From positions 58,426,500 through 58,490,499 of the forward strand of contig JAVIAB010000046.1 in assembly GCA_032433765.1 (NCBI GenBank): a stretch of 64,000 nucleotides of DNA, given 5' to 3'. The DNA is from Megaustenia siamemsis (taxonomy: Eukaryota > Mollusca > Gastropoda > Stylommatophora > Ariophantidae). The notes under the pieces were generated by a model. It was not told the origin of the DNA and ran no database searches. It was given only the letters and a program-made list of their open reading frames with translations. A program made the translations under genes and the position numbers. Shown here in pieces: positions 1 through 13,400 of the stretch. How positions within the stretch are numbered: position 1 is the stretch's first letter; each line of letters opens with the position of its first letter.

Positions 1-255
1 ACCTACATACTTATCTTGCTCTAAGCACTGACAACCTACATACTTATCTTGCTCTAAGTACTGACAACCTACATACTTATCTTGCTCTAAGCACTGACAA
101 CCTACATACTTATCTTGCTCTAAGCACTGACAACCTACATACTTATCTTGCTCTAAGCACTGACAACCTACATACCTACCTTGCTCTTGGCACTGGCAAC
201 CCACATACCTACCTTGCTCTAAATACTGACAACCCACATACTTACCTTACTCTGG
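1..255. repeat. 33-bp minisatellite, about 8 copies
   Basis: Contiguous copies of a 33-bp unit beginning acctacatacttatcttgct, nearly identical at first and diverging towards 255. The array is cut by the left window edge. It lies upstream of the first visible collagen exon and is presumably intronic. Confidence 0.95.
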
Positions 256-394
256 GCACAACTGGCATTCCCCACAGCTACGGTGACTAAACTGAGGGTC
301 AAAGGTGCAAAGGCCATAGAGCTATGTTCCTTTGACATCCATGGGGACATACAACTGAAGACAACAGAATACATAGTTTTGTATTTTTATCAGA

Positions 395-1338
395 TAATGT
401 AATATATTTATCGAATAACGTATCATATTGATAAAATAATGTAAAATATTGATCAGATATTGTAACATATTGATAAAATAACATAACATATTGATCAAAT
501 AATGTGACATATTGATCAGATATTGTAACATATTGATAAAATAACATAACATATTGATAAAATAATGCAACATATTGATCAGATATTGTAACATATTGAC
601 AAAATAACATAACATATTGATCAAATAATGTAACATATTGATAAAATAACATAACATATTGATGAAATAATGTAACATATTGATAAAATAACATAACATA
701 TTGATGAAATAATGTGAAATATTGATCAGATAACATAACATATTGATCAAATAATGTAAAATATTGATCAGATAACATAACATATTGATCAAATAATGTA
801 ACATATTGATCAGTTATTGTAACATAATAATCAGATAATGTAACATAATGATCAGATAATGTAACATATTGATCAGATAATGTAACATAATGATCAGATA
901 ATGTAACATAATGATCAGATAATGTAACATATTGATCAAATAATGTAACATAAGGATCAAATAACATAACATAATGATCAGATAATGTAACATATTGATC
1001 ATATAAAGTAACATAAGGATCAAATAACATAACATAATGATCAGATAATGTAACATATTGATCAAATAATCTAACATAATTATCAGATAATGTAACATAA
1101 TGATCAGACAATGTCACATAATGATCAGATAATGTAACATAATGATCATATAATGTAACATAATGATCAGATAATGTAACATAATTATCAGATAATGTAA
1201 CATATTGATCATATAACATAACATAATGATCAGATAATGTAACATAATGATCAAATAATGTAACATAATGATCAGATAATGCAACATAATGATCAGATAA
1301 TGCAACATATTGATCAGATAATGTAACATATTGAAAAA
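395..1338. repeat. 21-bp minisatellite, about 44 copies
   Basis: Copies of a 21-bp unit (aacatattgatcagataatg with variants). Because 21 is a multiple of three, several frames stay open and give long heptad-repeat ORFs on the minus strand. These are by-products of the period. The array ends 30 bp before the 3' splice site of the collagen exon at 1369. Confidence 0.95.
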
Positions 1339-1368
1339 ATAGATTACATATATTTTGTTTTGTTACAG

Positions 1369-1422
1369 GGAGGAAATGGTGAACTAGGACAACCAGGACT
1401 TCCGGGACCTCCAGGACAGCCC
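1369..1422 (+). CDS. Collagen exon, six Gly-X-Y triplets (54 bp)
   Basis: Flanked by tttgttacag and gtaagttg. Translates as [18 protein letters not shown], phase 0 at both ends. A 54-bp exon is the ancestral unit of fibrillar collagen genes. Confidence 0.95.
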
Positions 1423-4400
1423 GTAAGTTGAGATATTTAACATTTGTTACAGTTACCAATGACATTTTTGTTACTTTCTTATGTTCAACCAATGGCTACT
1501 CAAGACCTCTTTATCATTCACTCTGAACAATGGTATTAAGTGGAAACAGAAGTCTTGTGGCTTGCAGTAGAACTGTGACCTTTGTGCCTTTTAGCCCAGC
1601 ACATCAGACCTTAGCATGGTGTTTTTGAGCACCATGTTGCCTTTCCTCTTGATACTCACTTTGCCAGACTAGCTAGTTTGTTACTAGAGGCACTGTGAGG
1701 AAGTGGAGTAGGATCTGCATAGTTCTGGTTCACTGATCCAGGTGTAAACAGTCAGCTATGGATCACTTAGTTACGGATCACCTTCTCAGAAGTGACTTGA
1801 ACAAAAAATGTAAACATTTGCTGTACATTGAACTCTGGAGGAAAGGCTAACGAGAAGCACAACAATGGAGATGAGGCATAGACTGTGTTGTTGATTCAAA
1901 CTCATAAAGAAGGAACAAAGCAATAGCATCGAATAAAAGAGCTTTCAAAGTGCTTTAAATGATAAAACTGGAACAGAAATCCACAGAGCTGGAGTCATCA
2001 GTTGTTGGACAACACTGCAGGACATACTGAGGTGGGGATCTGAGCACCTATGGACATGTTCAGAGTGCAATGATAATAACCCAAAATAACAGAGTTTTTT
2101 TTAAAAATTCAAGTAAATTTACTAAAATAGTAAAATTAACCTACGTATATGTGGATAATTTCAAACCAATAGCCTGCAATGGACAGAAAAGAAAAGACAA
2201 GTTATGGTTTTCAAAGTGGCAGATGCTGTTTATTTTGATTAGAGAAAAAAGAGAGTGGGGGCTGAATAAATTAAAATCTGTTCTTATTCTTTAAAGGTCA
2301 ACACAGGACAAGTTCATCCAAGGGTCTCAAATGTTTTTTTTTTCTATCGATGGCAAAATGAAAACTCTAATCTCATGACCACACAGTCACTACACTGTGC
2401 ATGATACCATTATTCCCCAATCCTTAGAAATCCTTCAGCAGAATCTAGAATTGAGATAAATCCCCAAATGATGGTGCTGTTTTAAACTCTTAATATACAA
2501 GAGCTCTATTCCATAAAGACTCTGCAAGTTGCTAACATAAAATGTGTATTGATCGGACATTGAGAGTTATCACAAATATTTGGTTGGGAAAAGGAAGCCA
2601 AGAGGTATTTATTTAAAAATAGATTTTGTCACCAACTGATTCACCATTTATTATATTCAGTAAACACTTTCTATAACTTCCTAAGCATTCATGGAACAGA
2701 GTATTCCTATATAACAAGAGCATATATTTATTTCTTGGTTTTTTGTAAATAGAAGTGATGTCGCAACTCCATTGGTTTTCAGTTGTCTTCAGCAGATAAC
2801 AATGCTGATAACTTACTGGAAGTCATCGTAGAAGAGAAAATTAAGAGTAAATGAGGTAGAAGAAAAACTAAAGGGTACTGACAACATCAAGTTGTGGCCA
2901 GAAGTACCAATGTCATCATGTAGCATCACAGGATACGACAAAGGGAAATAACTCTCCATGACACTCAGTCTTTGATAGAGTTATGTGCTGATGGTTCCAG
3001 TTAAATATATGTTCTGAAATGTTCTTAGCTTTTAAATAGCACTAGTAGAAATAAATAAAAGATCAGGACTAAGAGAGAGAGAATTATCAATTTGTTTATG
3101 TCTACTCATTCTGGGGTGGTGACACATCAACTTGAGAGTAAGAAAAAAAAAATGAATTAATTAAAGCCTGTGAAATGTGAATTTATGGGAGATTTGGGTG
3201 AACAAAGGAGAGAAGAAATAATGAAGTTTCTGAAAATAAAGACCGGGTTACTTGAATACAACTCAGTTCTAACACAAGAGAAGTGAAACTTTCTGAACAC
3301 ACAAGTCCTCTTGGAGAGGGAAATACAAGGTAAGTGAAATGTTCCTACTTCCACCTGTTTGAGGAGTTTGCTGCTACAGACCAGATTTTTCCAAAACCAC
3401 AGCACATGTTTGGATGATGTGGTCAGTATCATGCCAGGCCACCTTCACTTCTCAGAAAAATCTCTGGTACCCATTTTTAGAGGCTGAGTGGACCCTGGAT
3501 CCTTGTTGGTTCCAAATGAATTTGCCACTTCTGGGAATCAAGTCCAGACTTTTCTGATCAGGAAGTGTGACTAATTGAAATGGTGCTCAGTGTTAGCCAA
3601 ACTTCAATGTGGTGATGGCACAAGATAATGATGACCAATAGTGGAAAAGAAACAAAATATTTGAAATACAAATTTAACATTTCTTTCTGTTGAATATAAA
3701 ATTCTTCTACAATTGTATATTTTTGTATGCGATTTTTGAACAATAAAATAACAATTTGTGTTTACCAATTTTGCTCAGGGGTCATCTGGAGCAAGAGGAC
3801 CCCAGGCAGAGATGGAGAACCAGGGTCAATTGGTCGTCCAGGTTCAAATGTAAGTTATTTTTTGTTGATTTTAATTTTGGCGTTATTTTAGTAAATTAAA
3901 AAAATCTGAACAAAATATAGAAATCAAAAATACTAAACACAAGAAAACCAAACTGAGAATATCCAACTCAAACATACAATCAACACTTACCTTTGCATGT
4001 GAAAGCTGGAAAACAACAAAAGAGATTGAGAGAAAATGAAATGCTTGTGAAGACAAATGCCTAAGAAGAATACTCTGTGTACAATGGAATGAATTCAAGA
4101 CTGATATAGAGATAAGAGAAATGGTCATGCAACCAACAATCTCATCTACAATGGAATGAATTCAAGACTGATATAGAGATAAGAGAAATGGTCATGCTAC
4201 CAACAATCTCATCTACAATGGAATGAATTCAAGACTAATGTAGAGATAAGAGAAATGGTCATGCAACCACCAATCTCATCTACAATGGAATGAATTCAAG
4301 ACTGATATAGAGATAAGAGAAATGGTCATACAACCAACAATCTCATCTACAATGGAATGAATTCAAGACTAATGTAGAGATAAGAGAAATGGTCATGCAA

Positions 4401-7400
4401 CCAACAATCTCATCTACAATGGAATGAATTCAAGACTAATGTAGAGATAAGAGAAATGGTCATGCAACCAACAATCTCATCTACAATGGAATGAATTCAA
4501 GACTAATGTAGAGATAAGAGAAATGGTCATGCAACCAACAATCTCATCTACAATGGAATGAATTCAAGACTAATATAGAGATAAGGGAAATGGTCATGCT
4601 ACCAATGATCTCATCTACAATGGAATGAATTCAAGACTAATATAGAGATAAGAGAAATGACCATGCTACCAATGATCTCATCTACAATGGAATGAATTCA
4701 AGACTAATATAGAGATAAGAGAAATGGTCATGCAACCAACGATCTCATCTACAATGGAATGAATTCAAGACTAATATAGAGATAAGAGAAATGGTCATGC
4801 AACCAACAATCTCATCTACAATGGAATGAATTCAAGACTAATATGGAGATAAGAGAAATGACCATGCTACCAATGATCTCATCTACAATGGAATGAATTC
4901 AAGACTAATATAGAGATAAGAGACATGGTCATGCAACCAAAAATCTCATCTACAATGGAATGAATTCAAGACTAATATAGAGATAAGAGAAATGACCATG
5001 CAACCAACGATCTCATCTACAATGGAATGAATTCAAGACTAATATAGAGATAAGAGAAATGACCATGCTACCATGATCTCATCTACAATGGAATGAATTC
5101 AAGACTAATATAGAGATAAGGGAAATGGTCATGCTACCAATGATCTCATCTACAATGGAATGAATTCAAGACTAATATAGAGATAAGGGAAATGGTCATG
5201 CTACCAATGATCTCATCTACAATGGAATGAATTCAAGACTAATATAGAGATAAGGGAAATGGTCATGCTACCAACAATCTCTTCTACAATTAGGAAGAGA
5301 AGATGGACATATGTTGATCATGTATTGAGAAGAAACAACAAAAGAATTTCAAAACAGGCTCTTATATGGGAAACATCAGGATACAGAAAAAGAGGAAGAC
5401 CTAGAGAGACACTAAAAAGAACGCTTATAAAAGAAGCAAAGTTGGTACAGGTATAGATAGACTCATTTGATAAGATCAAACATTTCACCCAGAACAGAGA
5501 TGGAGGGTGAAAAGCACTGCGAGCTCTATGTGATACCTAACCATGTGGGAAGAATCAAGAACTGACCAACAAATCTAGAGACATCTTATGCATGACAACA
5601 TAATCTCTCCACTTTGTTTTATCTGTGGCTATCCATCAGAAAAATCAAAATCAAGATTACTTTAGTAGTTATATTTCAGCTCTGACAAAAGTACATTCCT
5701 TCCCTAGTTATATTTCAGCTCTGACACAGGTACATTCCTTCCCTAGTTATATTTCAGCTCTGATGAAGGTACATTCCTTCCCTAGCTATATTTCAGCTCT
5801 GACACAGGTACATTCCTTCCCTAGTTATATTTCAGCTCTGACAAAGATACATTCCTTCCCTAGTTATATTTCAGCTCTGACACAGGCACATTCCTTCCCT
5901 AGCTATATTTCAACTCTGACAAAGATACATTCCTTCCCTAGTTATATTTCAACTCTGATGAAGGTACATTCCTTCCCTAGCTATATTTCAGCTCTGACAC
6001 AGGTACATACCTTCCCTAGTTATATTTCAGCTCTGACAAAGATACATTCCTTCCCTAGTTATATTTCAGCTCTGACACAGGCACATTCCTTCCCTAGCTA
6101 TATTTCAACTCTGATGAAGGTACATTCCTTCCCTAGCTATATTTCAGCTGTGACAAAGGTACATTCCTTCCTAGTTATATTTCAGCTCTGATGAAGGTAC
6201 AATCCTTCCCTACATAAAGCTCATTTTCTTGTTGCAAACATTTTTAGTTCCTTATTTGACAAATTTACTTTGTTTTAATTTTGAAAAATGCATTCATTAA
6301 AAAAACAAGTTTATTGTATTTGAAATCTACTCAAATTAGATAAATAATAAAAAAAAGAAGCTTTGCTGATGTTATATAGATATCCTGTTTGTGTAAATAT
6401 TGACATATATAGTGCCATTGGTAATTTTTTGGCATTGTTATTAGTTGTACATCAAACTGCCCTGCCCCAATAATCACCAATACTCATTTAAGGTGGGGGT
6501 GAACCTAAAACTGGCCACTCAAGGGAGCAAACCATGCATCTTGTCTGCTGTAGAGTAATGCTCGTTGTAAATGGTAAATTACAAAAAAGGGCAATCTTAG
6601 AGATTGTAACAACTGGAGAGGCGTGACACTTTTGCCAGTTGCCTCAAAGTTATTCTGTAAAATCATCCTAAATAGAATAAAGGATTCAATAGATACAGTA
6701 ATGCGTGAAGAACAGGCTGGGTTTAGAAAAGGGAGAAACTGCCTTGACCACATTTTCACTCCACGACTTATATTGGAGGAACACATTGAAAAGCAAAAAC
6801 CTTTTGTACTTAACTTCATCGACTTCAAAAAAACATTTGATAGTATTCATAGAGATTCTTTGTGGAAAATTCTGAAGCAATATGGCTTACCATCAAAAAT
6901 CATAAATATTATCAAAGACATGTATGATGGTTACACATGTGCAGTTCGAACAGAGGAAGGACTTAGCGAATGTTTCCCAATAGAAACTGGGGTTAAACAA
7001 GTATGTATTTTATCGCCCCTGTTATTTGGAATTGTTATGGACTTCATAATGAAGAAATGCTGCACTGGTAATAAAGGCATTGAATGGATACAAGGAGACC
7101 ATTTGGAGGACCTCGACTTTGCTGATGACATAGTTCTCATCAGCAGTCAGATAAAAATGATGCAGGAAAACACAAATGAACTATCATCAATAGCCAACAA
7201 AATTGGGCTTGAGATCAATCATGAAAAGACTAAAGTCATGACTAGTTTAATTCCAACAGGTGACAAAATATACATGGAAAACAAACCAGTAGAAGAGATC
7301 GATCACTTTATCTATCTTGGAAGTCACATTGATCGAGAAGGGGATACAAGCAAAGAAATTAGAATCAGAATAGCTAAAGCAGCAATGTCTTTCAGAAGCC

Positions 7401-10400
7401 TTGAAAAGTTGTGGAAATCAAAACTTATCAGCACAAACACGAAACTTAGACTATTCAAATCAAATGTACTATCAACCCTTACGTATGCGTGTGAAAGCTG
7501 GAAAACAACAAGAGATATAGAAACAAAGTTGAACGCATTCGAAAATAAATGTCTAAGGAAAATACTTGGTATAGCGTGGAACGAATTCAAAACAAACGAG
7601 GAAATTAGAGAAATCGCCAATCAACCACTAATATTTTCAGTAATAAAGAAAAGATGATGGTCATATGTTGGACATGTGATGAGAAGAGATAATAACCGAA
7701 TAGCAAAGCAAGCCCTCATATGGGAAACAACAGGTAAGAGAAAAAGAGGAAGACCCAGGGAGACACTCAGAAGAACATTGATGAGAGAGGCAAGAGCAGC
7801 AGGATTCGGCTCCCTCAATGAGATTGAGATGCTGGCACAGAACAGAGACAAATTCAAGATTTGATAAAAGATCTTTGGAATGATTGAGACTGCTAGAAAG
7901 AAAATTTAGAAAAAGAGAAGAGTATATGGGTCTATGCTCTATGGGCCAGTCATGGCTTGAAAGGTCAATAGATAGATAGATAGATATAATTATTTTTACT
8001 AGCAATTACAAATAATGTATTAAGCTATTTTATTAAAACATTATTTCTTTATTTCTCAGGGACCCCGAGGACCTTCCGGTGATGATGGACCACAAGTGAG
8101 CTATAAACATTTCCTCAAATTTATTTGCCTTTACTTTTATTTGACAAACCGTTTCTCTTTCTTTCTTCTCAATTCATTTATTGATCATGCACTTTCCAAA
8201 AAGCCTATCCCTTATCTTGTTTGGAGTCATTTTTCTTCTTTACATGTACTTCATGCATTATATTATCAGTATTTATATCAATTTATGTTTGCATTCTTAT
8301 ATCTAGAGAATAAAATATTTAGATTTTTATACTGCAAGAATAAAAGCCAGCAATTCTTTTCTTCTTTTTTCTTTGTCTTCATCTTAGACCAACTAGACAG
8401 TCCTATACGCCTTGTTGTATTGTAGAAAGTACAGTTAATAAAGGTTCTCTCCCCTGCCTTGCAAGGCATATGTGAGATATGATATTAGTGACTATATATT
8501 TCCATGACCACTGCACATTTTTGTGATAGCTCAGTGGTCAGTGAACTGGACTAAAAGGACAACAGGTTGAGTTTGACCCTGATCGACGACTTCCGGGTTC
8601 ACCTAGTCTTAATTAAATGGGTACCGGACTTTTTTCTGGGAAAGTGGAACAACATAGGTGTAATGTAATACCGACCACAATACCTCAAAAATCCTATGCT
8701 GAATGGTCTATAAAAATTTATGGGCACTAACACCATATTCCCTATATGCCACTTGGCGTGATGGGACTCTTTACTTTTTTTTACTACTGCACATTTTTGG
8801 GTGATGTGGTCGGTATCAGGCCATCTGATCAGGCTAGGTCGCCTTCACTTCCAAGAAAAATCCCTGGTACCCATTTTTAGAGGCTGGGTGAACATGTGAA
8901 CCTGGTTGGTCTGGAAGAAACCCACCACATGTGAACCTGGTTGGTCTGGAAGAAACCCACCACATGTGAACCTGGTTGGTCTGGAAGAAACCCACCACAT
9001 GTGAACCTGGTTGGTCTGGAAGAAACCCACCACATGTGAACCTGGTTGGTCTGGAAGAAACCCACCACATGTGAACCTGGTTGGTCTGGAAGAAACCCAC
9101 CACATGTGAACCTGGTTGGTCTGGAAGAAACCCACCACATGTGAACCTGGTTGGTCTGGAAGAAACCCACCACATGTGAACCTGGTTGGTCTGGAAGAAA
9201 CCCACCACATGTGAACCTGGTTGGTCTGGAAGAAACCCACCACATGTGAACCTGGTTGGTCTGGAAGAAACCCACCACATCTGGGAATCGAATCCAGACC
9301 TTTCTAATTAGGAAGCCACCGAGCACACTAACTACTCAGCCACCGAGCACACTAACTACTCAGCCACCGAGCACACTAACTACTCAGCCACCGAGCACAC
9401 TAACTACTCAGCCACCGAGCACACTAACTACTCAGCCACCGAGCACACTAGCTACTCAGCCAGCGAGCACACTAACTACTCAGCCACCGAGCACACTAGC
9501 TACTCAGCCAGCGAGCACACTAACTACTCAGCCACCGAGCACACTAGCTACTCAGCCAGCGAGGACACTAACTACTCAGCCACCGAGCACACTAGCTACT
9601 CAGCCAGCGAGCACACTAACTACTCAGCCACCGAGCACACTAACTACTCAGCCACCGAGCACACTAGCTACTCAGCCACCAAGCACACTAACTACTCAGC
9701 CAGCGAGCACACTAACTACTCAGCCACCGAGCACACTAGCTACTCAGCCACCAAGCACACTAACTACTCAGCCAGCGAGCACACTAACTACTCAGCCACC
9801 GAGCACACTAACTACTCAGCCAGCGAGCACACTAGCTACTCAGCCAGCGAGCACACTAGCCACTCAGCCAGCGAGCACACTAGCTACTCAGCCAGCGAGC
9901 ACACTAGCTACTCAGCCACCGAGCACACTAACTACTCAGCCACCGAGCACACTAACTACTCAGCCACCAAGCACACTAACTACTCAGCCACCGAGCACAC
10001 TAACTACTCAGCCACAGAGGCTCCATTGTGTATTGTAGGACCAAAAATAAGTTCATCCATTTTGCACAGTTCATGGCCGTTCTTCTCATGGTGCCCCATG
10101 TCTGGCTCAAGCTGTTTGTCTCTGTTCAGTTGTTCGCTGCCAGGTTGTTCTTGATCTGCCTGGTTTACTCTAACTTCCTGCACAGAAATTATTCTCATCC
10201 ATTATCTGATTCTTCTTTGTCTATCCAGCTTTCAGCATCTACCTGTGTACATTTCCTCCATGTTGCACCCCTTGAACAGTTCATGGTTACTTACATTGGC
10301 CGAAATATTGATAATTTACTTCAGACAAGTCATATGAAATGTGACCAGTTCTGATCAAATATTGATAATTTACTTCAGACAAGTCATATGAAATGTGACC

Positions 10401-13400
10401 AGTTCTGATCAAATATTGATAATTTACTTCAGACAAGTCATATGAAATGTGACCAGTTCTGATCAAATATTGATAATTTACTTCAGACAAGTCATATGAA
10501 ATGTGACCAGTTCTGATCAAATATTGATAATTTACTTCAGACAAGTCATAGGAAATGTGACCAGTTCTGATCAAATATTGATAATTTACTTCAGACAAGT
10601 CATATTAAATGTGACTGTTGATATGAATGAGAATGTTGTTTCTCTTTTCTCTACAATTAGGAGTTTTCTAATGACAAATTAGAGAACTACCAAGTAGAGT
10701 GCGATGTTACTCAAGGGGACATTATGCTTCTGAACTAAAATAATTTATGTCCCTAAACTAGGACTTTACTAAAACATAAAACTAACCTGACATATATATA
10801 TATTTTTTTCATTTGTAACTTTAGGGACCCGCTGGCCCACAAGGACCTCCAGGACCACCAGGTGCCCCTGTAAGTGTTTCCTCAGAAATGACTTCTAACG
10901 TGACTTAACAATTGGTCATACTTTTCACTAAAAAAAACAAAATACTTCCAATTATTATTATTTTTTTGGTTATGTTAACAAGTCTATTAATTGTGTATTT
11001 TGTCATAATTTCTTAGCTGATGTTTTAGCTGTCTTTCTATGTGTGCTTATTTAGACAGTAACTTTGTGTGGTTATTTAGACAGTAACTTTGTGTGGTTAT
11101 TTAAGTAGTAACTTTGTGTGGTTATTTAGACAGTAACTTTGTGTGGTTGGGTGTCCGGTTAGCGCAATCGATAGGCGGTTGGCTTACCACGGCAACAGCC
11201 GGGGTTCGTAATCCTGGCGAGGACACCTGGGTTTTACTAATTCCCTAAAAATTAGTAGGAGCCGCGATAGCTCAGTGGTTAGTGAAATGGACTACTACGG
11301 ACAAGGGGTAGGGTTCGATCCCAACCGACGGCTCCGGGTTCACCCAGCCTTAAATGGGTACCGGATTTTTTCTGGGAAAGTAAAAGCAGCACGGGCGTAA
11401 TACCGACCACATTACCCCAAAAATCATGTGCTGAAGGTCTGTAAAATATAGGGTCACTAACACCATATTTCCCTATACGCCACTTGGCGTGACGGGGGGT
11501 ACTTTACTTTTTTTTTTGTGTGGTTATTTAAGTAGTAACTTTGTGTGCTTATTTAAGTAGTATCTTTGTGTGGTTATTTAAGTAGTAACTTTGTGTGGTT
11601 ATTTAGACAGTAACTTTGTGTGGTTATTTAAGTGGTAACTTTTGTGCTTATTTAGACAGTATCTTTGTGTGGTTATTTAAGTAGTAACTTTTTGTGCTTA
11701 TTTAGACAGTAACTTTGTGTGGTTATTTAGACAGTATCTTTGTGTGCTTATTTAGACAGTATCTTTGTGTGGTTATTTAGACAGTATCTATGTGTGCTTA
11801 TTTAGACAGTATCTTTTTGTGGTTATTTAGACAGTAACTTTGTGTGGTTATTTAGACAGTAAATTTGTGTGGTTATCTAGACAGTAAATTTGTGTGGTTA
11901 TCTAGACAGTAAATTTGTGTGGTTATCTAGACAGTAACTTTGTGTGGTTATTTAGACAGTAACTTTGTGTGGTTATTTAGACAGTAACTTTGTGTAGTTA
12001 TTTAGACAGTAACTTTGTGTGGTTATTTAGACAGTAACTTTGTGTAGTTATCTAGACAGTAAATTTGTGTGGTTATCTAGACAGTAAATTTGTGTGGTTA
12101 TTTAGACAGTAAATTTATGTGGTTATTTAGACAGTAACTTTGTGTAGTTATTTAGACAGTAACTTTGTGTGGTTATTTAGACAGTAAATTTGTGTGGTTA
12201 TTTAGACAGTAAATTTGTGTGGTTATTTAGATAGTAAATTTGTGTGGTTATCTAGACAGTAAATTTGTGTGGTTATCTAGACAGTAACTTTGTGTGGTTA
12301 TTTAGACAGTAAATTTGTGTAGTTATTTAGACAGTAACTTTGTGTGGTTATTTAGACAGTAAATTTGTGTGGTTATTTAGACAGTAAATTTGTGTGGTTA
12401 TTTAGACAGTAAATTTGTGTGGTTATTTAGACAGTAAATTTGTGTGGTTATTTAGACAGTAACTTTGTGTGGTTATTTAGACAGTAAATTTGTGTGGTTA
12501 TTTAGACAGTAAATTTGTGTGGTTATTTAGACAGTAACTTTGTGTGGTTATCTAGACAGTAACTTTGTGTGGTTATCTAGACAGTAACTTTGTGTGGTTA
12601 TCTAGACAGTAACTTTGTGTGGTTATTTAGACAGTAACTTTGTGTGATTATCTAGACAGTAACTACTGTTGCTGCTGATCCTGCTACAAACAGTCAACTA
12701 TGATTCACAGAACCCTTTCAGCTGCCACTTTGAAAACTGCTGCAATGAAGCTTTTTAAGTGGTAGAAAACTTCAGAAATGTTTGCTTGTGTATGTTGTAC
12801 GTTTTTATTGAGGCCAGAAGTTCAAATCTGATCCATAACTTTTGCAGTGAAGTAATATAATAAAATCTACATTTGTTTAGGGATATGGCCCTGTCGGTCC
12901 TTCTCCTGTTACATTCGGTGGTAAAGGCAATGATCCTTATTTGCAGTATGACCAACCAATAGAGGTAGGTCTATTATGCTGCTTCATTTGATGAAATAAC
13001 AGTAATTAATATATCAGTCAATATGTTGTTTGTTAGTATTTTCCATTTGTTGTTGTTGTTCTTATTTGTTTTATGCCTTTGTTTCTTTTCTGTTCTTTTG
13101 TTTTAGTATGCTTTTGTTTTCCTGCTGCTTTATTTACTGTTCTTTTTTTGTATGATTTTCTTTTTTGTTTTCTGTTCTTCTGTGTTTGCTGTTGTCTTTT
13201 TTTTGTTTGCCCTTCATCTTCGTTTGAGGATCTTCTTTGTTTGCTGATCAACTTTGTTTACAGTTCTTCTTTGCTTGCTGTTCTTCTTGTTTGTTGTTCT
13301 TTAGTTTATTGTTCATCTTTGATGTTTCTCTTATTTAACCACTTTTCTGACTTCCTGAGCAAATCGTCCCAAAAACAAGCGTGTTTTAGATCAATTTTCA

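Larger units (their letters stand above)
8788..10018 (-). mobile_element. tRNA-derived SINE (family S2) carrying two internal minisatellites
   Basis: Read on the minus strand, this is an S2 SINE like the one at 40895-41180: tRNA A-box region, B-box (gattcgattcccag), then the body cccagcctctaaaaatgggt and its 3' end at about 8790. Two of its segments have been amplified in place. The body just after the B-box gives the 35-bp array at 8892-9280, and the A-box region gives the 24-bp array at 9313-10016. A SINE of about 270 bp has become 1.2 kb. Confidence 0.8.

Noticed and set aside
299..1492. Long minus-strand ORF with a heptad repeat (YVTLSDQ type)
   Set aside because: It is the 21-bp minisatellite read in one frame, and it runs antisense across a collagen exon.
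5625..6191. 188-codon ORF with [13 protein letters not shown] repeats
   Set aside because: 39-bp period by-product within a collagen intron.
9256..10038. Mucin-like ORF with PPSTLTTQ repeats
   Set aside because: The 24-bp period keeps the frame open. The unit is SINE A-box sequence, and there is no signal peptide or splice context.
11150..11335. Two tRNA genes
   Set aside because: Acceptor-like stems and B-boxes are good, but no proper anticodon stem forms, and both are joined to a SINE body with one target duplication.
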